DNA of 64,000 nucleotides, taken from positions 248,001 to 312,000 of the forward strand of contig CAKMXJ010000007.1 of the NCBI GenBank assembly GCA_928724745.1. The letters are read 5' to 3'. Positions 10,226 through 19,877 of the stretch are shown here, piece by piece (the first letter of the stretch is position 1; each line of letters opens with the position of its first letter). The DNA is from Anthracocystis setariae. Lineage: Eukaryota; Basidiomycota; Ustilaginomycetes; Ustilaginales; Ustilaginaceae. The notes below the pieces were generated by a model that was not told where the DNA came from, did not search any database, and saw only the letters and a program-made list of their open reading frames with translations. A program made the translations under genes and the position numbers.

Positions 10226-12616
10226 CTTGTGTCCCTTGCAATTGCAACAAGTACTGCAAATGAGTCTGGATCAACCAAGGTGAAGAAGACCTAGTTGACA
10301 GCTAGGGTCGGTTGTGCCTGTGAAATATGGCTGGCTTGTCTACAAGCAACGAGCGCTCCTTAGATGGTGTACGCCGGCATTACGAACATCTGCATGTCTT
10401 TGTTGCCGTTGCCAAGAACTAACAAGGAAGCTCAAGCAGTAGATCGCGAGCTGAAGCGTGTTGGTTTCGTTGAATCACGTGCTGTCGTCTTTTGCTGCTG
10501 CTGCTGCTGCTGCTGTCGTTATTGTCGTTGTGGTCGTTGTTGTTGTTGTTGTCGTTGTTGTTGTCGCTGCTGTTGTTATTGATGTGTTGCTCTTGGATTC
10601 TGATATGAAGGCGGAAGACAATGGGTGGGAGCGCGAGGCTGAAGGATAGAAATGAAAGAGGTGCGTCTTGATCGAAGTATACGCCAAGATTGCGACGGGT
10701 AAAAAGCGACGTCTGTCAGTCGCCGAAGGCCAAATGCTGTGCTGCTCAGGGTTGTCGAATCGAAGTATGTAGCAAGACAGGTGGAGTGATGAGAAAGTTG
10801 TCGAGACGATGATCTCCAGTAGAGACGATAGAAAGCGAACCAGACTGGATGGCCAAGCGAGTGCGAGTCGACAGCTCACAAAAGGGCAGTTACCGTGCAG
10901 AGTGCTAGGAGACTACTGGCTTGAGCTGGACAGGTTTGGACGTAAGGGTTCAGGCCACCAGCAAAGGCTGAAAGAGTTGGACCGAGATCTGGCAGAGAAG
11001 CGAGGTACAGTACTACACTACAAGCGGCGGCTATAAAACAGCCGGGTGTGTTTCAGTCATGGGGTGGACCGCATGTTTTGGTAGGGACGACGCAGAAATG
11101 CACAACATCATCAGCTGAACAGGGAGTCGCGGAAGTGGGGAGGGAGATCGACAGGGTACAGCTGCAACAGTGTGGCTTGGTAAGCTTTGATGCGAACCAT
11201 CACCTGCTCTGCTTGCATCTGACACACGAAGCACTATAACATAGCCCGAAGGGCTCATCTTGCTCGATGTCAGAACTCTTTGTGTGTGAATCCAACCCCC
11301 CCCCCCAAAAAACCCTAGAGCCATACAGTACCCTAAAGAGAGGTGGGAGGCAGCAACAAAGTGAAACTATTCGTCAAGGCCATCGAGAGGCGCTTGGAAC
11401 CTTGGCAGAATTCCATGCAAGAAGCAGATCTTGTATGCATGGACTTGCAGCTCCACCGACTGCTTGAACCTATGAGCCTGTGCTGGCAGACAACGCGCTT
11501 GTGTGTGTCAATTTCATTTCACGGCTTGAGTGTGCATCTCGAAACGCGGATGGGGTCTTGATGCCTTGTTGTGATGGCTGAGTGGTGCACCAAGTATGCT
11601 CGATTGGGACATGCAAGATGTTGGCTCGGACATCTAAACCACAACAACGGTGAGGCTGGCTTCTACTGATCGCCATTGCAGTGCAGCATTCAGGCCGGGC
11701 ATGAGGGGGCACGTCTGTGTCCAAGCGGGAGCATGCAGTACAGTAGATCGACCGTACTGGACGTGTGTCAGAGTTGTCGGGAATTTCGCGTGCAGATCGT
11801 ACATCTGCTCAGGTACAGTACGGCATACAGTGCCGACTTGGGCTTTTGCTGCTTGACAACCAAGCCGACGTGCAGATTGGGGATGGGTTGCCAGGCACAA
11901 CCTTCTCACTTTCTTTTTCGCCTTTCTTCTTTTTTTTTCTTTTTTTTTTTTTTGTTTTTCTGTTTGCAGCTCCGCCTCGGTGATGGAACCTCATTGAGCC
12001 AGACATAGCTCGTTGCCAGCAAAGTTTTTGTTCTACGATGACCTTTCTTTCTTTCTTTATGTGTGATGATGAAGTTGTACTGGCCGGTAAAGACGATTCC
12101 CATGATTGCCGTAGGGAAATTGGAACCTGGTGTGTAATCTAGCCGGACGTCGGACGTAGGTAGTCCTTGAAGGCGTGAGAGAGAAAGGTGCAAGAGGCGA
12201 GGTTGATATAACCTAAAGCGTGGGTAGGGTCCCCCAAAACTCGAGTTTGATGGACGCTTATTAAATGGTTTTCTTACGGGACTGATGCTGTGCAGTAAGT
12301 GTGCATTGCAGCAGCCATCTTGGTTTTATGCGTGTAGACGGCATGCTTTCCGCGCGTTGCATTCGAGTTTTGCCGACGCTCGATTGGTGTTAGACTCTGG
12401 CAACTTTTGAATTAAGGCTCTCCAAGAATCTCACCACTAAGGATGACATAAGTGACACTCGATTGGGGAACCTTATCCACATTGTAACGCTTTGACCTTG
12501 CCATGGAAACTGCATACTACTCTATTCATTTGTTTGCGTCTAGTCAAAGTTCCGCTGCTCCTCTTCTTACCTTTCTTCTACCTTGGCGCATCGATTGGAG
12601 CTCTCGGTGGAACAAA
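10226..12616. other. Intergenic region with trinucleotide tracts and TACAGTA motifs
   Basis: No gene recognised in about 2.4 kb. It contains CTG/GTT-type trinucleotide tracts at about 10493-10580, a C9 run near 11297, a T-rich tract near 11925-11955, and TACAGTA heptamers at about 11006, 11324, 11739 and 11814. Open frames here encode only homopolymers or low-complexity peptides. The right end is the MED18 promoter. Confidence 0.6.
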
Positions 12617-13636
12617 ATGGCCACTGCAGCCACAGGCAGCGCCAATGTCGGCGCCAAGCCATCCAAGCCTACCGCATCCACCTCCACCTCAACATCCAGG
12701 TCGGCTTCCTCATCCGCGCAGCAGCCACAAGTGTCGCTTCTAGGCACCCTCCCCTTCCACCTCGTACCTACACTGTTGCAGCGCATCGAATCGAGTCTGG
12801 TCACACTACCGCCTACGCTGCTGTGCGAGAAAGAAACCGTGCTGGCGCGACACGATGACGAGACGTCGGGTGTGCGTGAGACGGGCGACAATGCGTGGGC
12901 GAGTGTAGTTAAAGCTCGTAAGGGTGTCAAACTTCGGGTTCGCGAAACGCTCAGACGGAGCACCGATATGGAAAGTGTCTTGTCGGGAGAGGATACGGTG
13001 GAGTGTAGCTTGTGTTTGCCGTTGCCGAGTTTGCCAGAACGTCAGTATCCGCGTGCGTCGGTGCGGCCGAGTTACACTGTCGAGGTGCTATCGGATTCTC
13101 CGATCCCCGTCGGCGGTGGTACTCATTCTGATCCCTTGGGCGATATGGAGGAATTGGGATTCGATCCGAATCACTGGCTCGATACCGACCTTGTCAATGG
13201 ATGGAAGAGCTTCGTCTCGTCGATCGGTTGGCGTCCACACTTGACGTTTCTCCGCTATGGACTCACTTTCTCACTCAACGAAAACCTCTCGCGCTTCTCC
13301 TCCACCGCCACTCCAAACCCACTCAATCCAGTCCAAACCACGAAACACACGCTCAACGTGTATCGCATCTTGACCCCAGACCCATCCGGATACACAGACG
13401 ACTGGGTAACGCTCGACCCGCAAGGCGCCACCGTCGTCGTCGAGCTCACCTCGACCATCGGCGCACAGATCGATCAGAGCCACTTTAACATTTACTGCAC
13501 CCCAACAGAAAGTACAGCACAGACAACGGGCGGACTGGATCCCAACTCGACCATCGAAAACGCCATCGAGTTTGCTGAGCTCGTCGCCAAAAATTTGCGC
13601 GGTCTCGTCGACCTGCGTAGGGAAGCATACGACTAA
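12617..13636 (+). CDS. MED18: Mediator complex subunit 18
   Basis: 339 residues from an ATG in strong context (AACAAAATGG). Med18 is a head-module subunit of Mediator, which links activators to RNA polymerase II; it forms a beta-barrel with Med20. Collinear with animal Med18: SLLGTLPFHLVPTLLQRIES (start of barrel), the VKLRVRETL strand, IGWRPHLTFLRYGLTF, LNVYRIL, the VVVELTSTIG strand, and the C-terminal helix LRGLVDLRR. The first ~40 residues are a Ser/Thr/Ala-rich extension, and an acidic insert surrounds residues 180-200. An upstream in-frame ATG at 12503 would add 38 residues; its leader-like composition makes 12617 more likely. It converges on MLH3 across a 1-kb repeat region. Confidence 0.85.
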   Translation: MATAATGSANVGAKPSKPTASTSTSTSRSASSSAQQPQVSLLGTLPFHLVPTLLQRIESSLVTLPPTLLCEKETVLARHDDETSGVRETGDNAWASVVKARKGVKLRVRETLRRSTDMESVLSGEDTVECSLCLPLPSLPERQYPRASVRPSYTVEVLSDSPIPVGGGTHSDPLGDMEELGFDPNHWLDTDLVNGWKSFVSSIGWRPHLTFLRYGLTFSLNENLSRFSSTATPNPLNPVQTTKHTLNVYRILTPDPSGYTDDWVTLDPQGATVVVELTSTIGAQIDQSHFNIYCTPTESTAQTTGGLDPNSTIENAIEFAELVAKNLRGLVDLRREAYD

Positions 13637-13749
13637 CGAACTTGACCACCTCACTATAATTGTATACTCTACATTCTTTTTCTCGCATAATCCATCCATC
13701 TGCCTACAATACAGTCTTGATCGAGCACCACAGCAGAATGGTCAACCTC

Positions 13750-14800
13750 TTGACCAATCTCACACTAGCTTGTTTCCTCTCAAATTAAAACGTTGACCAG
13801 CACCATCCTCGCCCACCTGCCTACATCATTGTCTTGAACTCTCGCATACCGCCACAAACTTTGGCCTTCCATGTTCGCACAAACGGAAATTTGCACTCAG
13901 CCAACCGCTCACACAAGCCTTGCTCCTCCATAACCCCCATTGAACAGTATTATCCTTGCATTCATACCACATCGACGGCTTGTTCTCAGCCATCTGGTGA
14001 TAACCTGGATTCTAACCACCATCTGCCTATGCAACTCATGCGGAAGAGCTAGAGCGTCTGGGTGGGCGGAGCTGGCCTCTATCACCCACCTTGGCCTTGC
14101 CAACTTCCATCGCTCGCCCTTTGCGCTTGATCAGCCCCCCTCACGGCTGGGCTTGGGAGCCTCATTGGTCTTGCCACAATCCCACTCTATTCACCTTCAC
14201 TAGCTGCTAGCGACGCCCAAGCGGGATCTGGATTCTTTTCTCGTGATCATTCCTATACACCACCCACCAGCCTAAAACATTGACCTGACCTCACACACCG
14301 GCACAAGACTGGGCCTAGCATATGCGCACATGACCAACCTCACACACCCCGCTCCCTTCTTTCAAGCCTCCCTCCTCAGCCGCTCGTCAACCCATGCTGC
14401 ATCAACGAACCCCAACCCACCCCCCCCTTTTTTTCCCCCACCTACAACCATCTTTTCTCTTGCATCCCGAGCCCCAAAGCCTCACCCTTAACCTCGCACA
14501 GCGGCACGATCCTCAACCCTTCCATTTGCACACACACACAGACAAACCGGGAAAACCTACACTCGTGCAACTTCCTCACACTAACCTCTTCGCTGCGCAA
14601 GAAAAAAAAACCCCCCGATTCTAGCATCATCCTCACAACCCCATTCCCCCCACTCCCCTCTACCTACAACCTTATACATATCCTCGCCAGCCTTGGCCCT
14701 TGACCTCGCACAGGGGTACGATACTGGGCCTTCCATGCGCACACACAAACGGAAACTTACACTCTTTTAACCTTTCCACCACCTCTTGACACCACCTCTT
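13750..14800. repeat. Degenerate ~220-bp tandem repeat series overlapping the MLH3 3' end
   Basis: The MLH3 3' end (plus-strand anchor CTGGGCCTTCCATGCGCAC at about 14731) recurs in decayed form near 14509, 14308, 14091 and 13860, at spacings of about 222, 201, 217 and 231 bp. The best copy, about 14475-14600, keeps CCTCGCACAGCGGCACGAT and, read on the minus strand, still encodes IVPLCEVKG like the Mlh3 C terminus. The copy near 14280 keeps CACAAGACTGGGCC, and the copy near 13860 keeps CACAAACGGAAA. The copy near 14091 is the weakest. Boundaries are approximate. Confidence 0.6.
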
Positions 14801-17062
14801 GCCCAACGCATCGCCAAACATAACCGCGCTGCGGCATGCTTGACTCTTCAACACCTGCATCAGCGTCTTGGGAATCGCGCTTTTGCTGAGCTCCACATCG
14901 GCGATGCAACCTTTCAACACGTTGGTCACCAACGCTTCGTCCTTGAGCCGACCACCGTTATCCGTCAGTACTCTGTCCCTAAGAATGTGCGGGATCCCTC
15001 GCAGATCCACTTGCGCATGACCCAACCCTTCATGCACCATCACTGCGCGCTCGATCATCCATCCTAGCCTTCCCATCTCGTTCCTCACCTGATCGTTGCC
15101 ATCCAGTGTGTCAAACTCCTTTCTCGTGATCCCAAGCGTCAGCGTCCTATCAAGCGCATAGGCAGCACGATCGCTGTTGCAGTCAGTGACATAGTCCGAC
15201 ATCATGCGTTCCAGTCGAATCCGCTCGTCAGCGGCATGTTGGTCGATGCATAATAATACCGGATTCGAAGTAGCACTGAGCGAAGCGCTGCACAGAATGA
15301 ATTTGTCATCCACCTGGTCGAGCACCGTGGCTCGTTGCAGATGCTCACGCGTGATCGCAAGCTCCAGGTCTCCAGCTGTAGGGCGATGCGCCGAGTCGTG
15401 CCCACCTTCGCAAGACCTGATCGTCTTGAAGGGTGCGTCCGGTCGACGTGAGTCAAAGAATCGACTCTTCCGGCGAGGTGTCGACACCGGCGTCGCAGCA
15501 GAGGGCGAAGGGATCGTTGCAAGAGCAGCGTCCAACATTGGATCATCGAACTCGTCGACTTTCTCGCGCAGATCCGCATCTTTTGGTCGAGACCAAGGTG
15601 AGTCGAGGATCTTGTTCAAGCTTCTGCGATGCAGACCATGGACGCCTGCGTTGCCGGGTGCCGCAGTAACACTGTGACCAGTACGACGATCGATACGAAA
15701 GAGCGCACCTTTCAGAGGATCCCTCCATTCGACGAAGCCTTCAGGCACGTTAGGCCCTACTCCAAACGATTCCCTTGCTAACGATGCGGTGGCCGGTCGA
15801 GAGGATGTTGAGGGACTCGCAGCAATCTCTTTCTCGGACTTCGTCGTAGTATCTGGCCTGTCCAAGCGCTTCCTCTTGCGGCTTGATCGGGACACCGCCG
15901 ATGCGCTCTCACTGATGGAATCCAGCAGAAGTTCCTCAAAGGCCGCAGCATCAAGTCTCGTAAGTTTTCGGAGCTGTGCAGGACGCTCTCTATGTCTTGA
16001 CGTGGCAGAGAGCGTGACGATCAAAACGAACGCACAAGTCGGCCCCTCGTCTGACGAGGATGCTCCGAGACGGGCCGCAATCCTCCGAGACACCCGGTGG
16101 TACAGCGCAGGTGACAGCACCACTCCGCGCGCATGTCTGTGTGCCGTGTCATCGCTCCAAACAAGCCCGTATCTAGAAAGCATACCAGCAAAGGTGGCCG
16201 ACTCGCGGTCGAAATCATGAGCGGCGGAACGTGTAGAGGCCCCCGGCCAGACTCTTGCCTGGCAAAAGACGAATTGGGGTGGATTTGATGTTACGCTCGA
16301 GCAAACGAAGCCGTGCACTTTCATCTCGGTTCCATCAAAGCTTTTCTGCGCAGCAATCTCGTGCAAGCCGCCTAGCTGGAGCGCGTCGGTACCAAACACG
16401 TCCACAGAACGATGGATCAGGCTCGGAGCTCGTGGCAGACTGAGCAAAGTTTTTGATGAGGGCGCAGCACCGTCTGATTGTAGCGCATGACGAATGCTGA
16501 GCTGCATACTCGATTGCGGATTGAGCAGGGAGAGCTCACGGATGCAGCGGCCGAGAGAATCGGCGTGACTTCGCTTTAGAGCCTCCGAAGCGACGTATCT
16601 ACGCCTGACGGGCAACCCAGAAAAGAAGTTCCGCAAAGAGATGGCAACGCCCCGAGTTGATGCACTCGCCATGGATGGCGGCGGAGTAGCTGGTAAAGGT
16701 GAATGAATCTTTCGGCCGTCTTGCCAGATGTCAGCTGAAGTACCACTGGCAGAGGTGAGCGTGAGGTGCAACAGTCCAAGGTATGAGAGCATTTGCAGCT
16801 CGTTGTTCTCCTCCAGATTGAAAACACCGCCTTTGTCCGACGCGGAGATGTTGTTGTAGTCTGTGTTGTAGGCTACGTTGATGGTCCAGGTGGCATAATC
16901 GACCAGGAAGGTGGTGCGGCCGGACGACGTGCCAAAGGTGGCATGAGACAGTTCGATGACACAGCGATAAAGAGCGCTGCAGATATCCCCGATGGTGACG
17001 GAGAGTGATGAGGCTTGTAGCGAAGCCGCTGTCCTATCCGGGAGTCGTTCGATGGCATTCAT
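14672..17062 (-). CDS. MLH3: DNA mismatch repair/meiotic endonuclease subunit Mlh3
   Basis: 796 residues from the first in-frame ATG (17062). Mlh3 pairs with Mlh1 as a nuclear MutL endonuclease acting in mismatch repair and meiotic crossover resolution. The C-terminal domain is complete: DQHAADERIRLE near residue 607 matches the metal-binding DQHAx2Ex4E motif exactly, followed by ACRSAVMFGD and CAHGRPSIVPL. The N-terminal third is alignable (SGLPVRRR corresponds to the conserved PVRRR), but the GHKL ATPase motifs are mostly gone: only the catalytic-Glu position (E37 in VIELS) is kept, the Mg-binding Asn is Ala, the DxGxG motif is absent, and the GFRGEAL motif reads NELQMLSYLG. The ~100-170-residue central linker is unremarkable. 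The final codons lie in the ~220-bp repeat series. Confidence 0.9.
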   Translation of the reverse strand: MNAIERLPDRTAASLQASSLSVTIGDICSALYRCVIELSHATFGTSSGRTTFLVDYATWTINVAYNTDYNNISASDKGGVFNLEENNELQMLSYLGLLHLTLTSASGTSADIWQDGRKIHSPLPATPPPSMASASTRGVAISLRNFFSGLPVRRRYVASEALKRSHADSLGRCIRELSLLNPQSSMQLSIRHALQSDGAAPSSKTLLSLPRAPSLIHRSVDVFGTDALQLGGLHEIAAQKSFDGTEMKVHGFVCSSVTSNPPQFVFCQARVWPGASTRSAAHDFDRESATFAGMLSRYGLVWSDDTAHRHARGVVLSPALYHRVSRRIAARLGASSSDEGPTCAFVLIVTLSATSRHRERPAQLRKLTRLDAAAFEELLLDSISESASAVSRSSRKRKRLDRPDTTTKSEKEIAASPSTSSRPATASLARESFGVGPNVPEGFVEWRDPLKGALFRIDRRTGHSVTAAPGNAGVHGLHRRSLNKILDSPWSRPKDADLREKVDEFDDPMLDAALATIPSPSAATPVSTPRRKSRFFDSRRPDAPFKTIRSCEGGHDSAHRPTAGDLELAITREHLQRATVLDQVDDKFILCSASLSATSNPVLLCIDQHAADERIRLERMMSDYVTDCNSDRAAYALDRTLTLGITRKEFDTLDGNDQVRNEMGRLGWMIERAVMVHEGLGHAQVDLRGIPHILRDRVLTDNGGRLKDEALVTNVLKGCIADVELSKSAIPKTLMQVLKSQACRSAVMFGDALGKRWCQEVVERLKECKFPFVCAHGRPSIVPLCEVKGQGWRGYV

Positions 17063-18400
17063 GGTTTCCGTGCAGTCTCGAAGGGCTCGTGGGGCAAGGG
17101 GGATTGGAGGAGGACGCTTGTGCACGGTGGTATCAAACAGCAATAATAAGGGTTCTTTGCAGCTCGCAGCAGTGGGGTGTATGTTGTAAGAGCTGATGAT
17201 CGTTCGTTGCCGGCTCTTTCAGTGAGGAGCCAAGCTAGGCTGGACTCGAGCATACGTGCTTCATCAGTGGCCAAAGTCGAGTCCAGCACTTCAGCCAAGT
17301 GGATCCGCAGTTGCAGCGTCGTTGAGATCTGGAAGAGTCATGACAGGTCGAATGGACTGAGAGCTGTGCGTCAGCGATTTGAGGGAAAGAAAGGAGATGA
17401 CTCCGATATGGCCAATACTATAGCCATGCAACTGCGTCGTGTGGATGGTGCAAGAGTTGCAATGAGCTGGCCACCGTGAAAGCGAGAAGAAGCATGTGAT
17501 TGACCCCAATCTCGATCTAACAATTGCCCCTCCTTGGCAAATTGGACGCAGGGTCCACGCTGCAGAGTCACGTGCGAGCAGCAGTCAATTAGTGCACGCC
17601 TGTGGCTCGTCCGCCTCAGTAACCGACTTGCGCGTCCATCATGGACCGTGCTACCATCCATTCCTCTCCGCCTCGACCTTTCACCAGCCTGCTCGTTCTA
17701 CGAATACGCGATGATCATTCTGAACTTCTTGATACCGCTAGACTACATCGATATGGACGTTGGAAGAGGAATGACTTTGTCGAGAGGCCTTGAGGGTGGT
17801 GGACAAATCCCAAGATGCTCGCCGCGTCCTTGAAATTCCAAAACAAGGAGGCGCGAACAATTCAGGTCAGTTTGCCTCGAACACAGAGTCCTCAACGCGT
17901 CCCTTTGCCCATCATGCCTGGCTGCCCCAAACACCTTCCATCAGCATCGAGTCTCAATCAAACATATCACAGCAAATGCAGAGTTCGACCGAGAAAAGGG
18001 GATAAGCATTAATACATAGAAACAAAAGTGGGGCGGAAAGCAAAACATGCCAGAGCCGACAGAACGCGGGAGTGCGCGCTACAGATGAGCAAGTCCGGTC
18101 ATCCCAAACAACAAAAATGAGTGGATATGAGACGAGCCAGACAGCCCATCAATCTGGGAATGAGCAGGTCGAACAGCAGACACGACAGAAGAACAGAGAG
18201 CCAGTGTTGTACAAAAGAGGAGAGAAGCGAGTCGGGGCTAGCCTGCGACGGTCCTCCCGCCCGCGTTTCCGGAGAGGCAAACACGAATCAAAGGACGAGC
18301 CGAGCCGACCATGACGATCAGAGTACAGTGCTAGGAAACGCGCAACGACAAAAAGGTATCATGAACAAGAGCAGCTACGACTAACAAAGGTCGCGTGCGC
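17063..18400. other. Region between H1 3' end and MLH3 5' end
   Basis: No confident gene. A minus-strand stretch at about 17150-17325 has coding-like helical composition (LRIHLAEVLDSTLATDEAR) behind a possible TTCCAG acceptor and may be an unrecognised exon or upstream frame. 17500-18400 would include the 3' UTR of H1; nothing else is apparent. Confidence 0.4.
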
Positions 18401-19877
18401 TTATGCCTTCTTGACGGCAGCCTTCTTAGCGGCAGGCTTCTTGGCGGCGGGCTTGGCAGCCTTGGGTTGGGTGGGAGCAAGAGGTTCGCGGACAGGAGCG
18501 TCAGCCTAAATGTTCGAGCGACCAGGCAAACGAGACGATCAGACGGGGTTACGATCAGCGTCGGAGTGCAGGGTTACGTAAATGCGAACAGCAACGTCGA
18601 CCACGAGAGCTCGAACAACAAACGCGTCTCGTCACGTGGGACGATCCGAGTCCATCATTGTATGCAGATGAGCTCCTAGACGCATACGCTGTAGCCGATG
18701 ACGACCACAGCGTTGAGCGCGACTCCGACGCCTAGAGGGGAGTAGTGAGGCTTACCTTCTTAGCAGCGGGCTTCTTAGCCTTGGTGGCCGTTGAGGAAGC
18801 GACCTTCTTGGCAGCGGGCTTCTTGGCAGCGGTCTGTCAATGATCCAATCAAAACGAGCGCGTTGTCAGTACAGGATCCGACATTCGGGTGACGCCTAGT
18901 TCATGTCGATGACAAAGGGAGCGATACGGAAGATGACGAAAGTGGGGGTGCATGCGTGGATCCTGGCTAGGTCGAGACCGGGAGGTTCCGCAGCACGCGC
19001 GGACCATTGGAAAATAATTTTTTATCTTCGCGGCCCGCTCCCTCCGTCCATCCATCCGACCTTAGCGGGACAAACTGATGATAATGATGATGATGATGAT
19101 GATGATGAGCATGGTCATAGGGAGTACTTACCTTTTTGGCGGCAGGCTTCTTGGCGACAGTCTTCTTAGCGGCGGCGGGCTTCTTGGGGGCAGTGGGCTT
19201 CTTCTCGACCTTGGCCTTGGGGGCGAGCTTGACCTTGCCCGAGGGGCCCTTGGGGAGAACGAAGGTCTTCTTTTCGGCACCGCGGGTGATGGCCTGGTTG
19301 ACACGGGTGTTGAAGCTGGCCTCGGAGCCCTTGGCAGTCTCGGGGTGGTGAGACTGGATGTACTTCTTGATAGTGGCACGGCCGATACCAGCACGAGCCT
19401 CGGCAGGGTGGGCAAGGATAGCCTCCTTGATCATGGCCTGAGAACGCGACGCGACGACACACGATACGATCACGAGAAATCACATGGCGACCGATGCGGC
19501 GTGAGAGCGACAAGATGGTGAAGGATGGTCAGCTGGCTGTCGTACATGTTATCGTCGTTAACTGAGCCGCCCAGATAGGGGCGCGCGCATCGTAGTAAAT
19601 TTATTTTTTTCGAGTGAGCCATCCGCAGACGCGCGCGTCTTTCCATCCATCCGAAAACCTGATCGCGGATGGATCGCGACGGCGGATCAAATGCGACAGC
19701 TGGGTGATCACATATGCTAGCTTGTGATGCTGGCTGTGCAAAACATGGTGGACTCGAAAGAAGAGAAAAAGGTTACGGTGAAGTACTTACCTCGTAGGAG
19801 ACGCTGGAACCAGCGGCCTTCTTGGTGGCGGCCTTCTTGGCAGCGGGCTTGGCGGCGGCGGCGGCGGCGGCGGACAT
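18401..19877 (-). CDS. HHO1: Linker histone H1 (four exons)
   Basis: 191 residues once four exons are joined: 19877-19791, 19437-19132, 18833-18756 and 18505-18401. All junctions are GT..AG and phase 0 (donors GTAAGT, GTAAGT, GTAAGC; acceptors CAG, CAG, TAG), with introns of 353, 298 and 250 bp. H1 binds linker DNA at the nucleosome dyad. The product has a short AAKPAAKK-type N-terminal tail, one winged-helix globular domain (SYEAMIKEAILAH through GRATIKKYIQSHH to VNQAITRGAEKK, about residues 27-86), and a Lys/Ala/Pro-rich C-terminal tail built from PAAKK repeats, ending VKKA. There is one globular domain, unlike budding-yeast Hho1 with two. Intron 2 holds a GAT-repeat. The gene is intron-rich compared with its neighbours. 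Confidence 0.92.

Noticed and set aside
10458..10649. Frames encoding poly-Val, poly-Cys or poly-Thr across 10.5 kb
   Set aside because: They are translations of CTG/GTT trinucleotide tracts.
14394..14624. Plus-strand frame of 76 codons between MED18 and MLH3
   Set aside because: It lies on the antisense of a decayed MLH3 3'-end copy and is Pro/His/Leu-rich without motifs.
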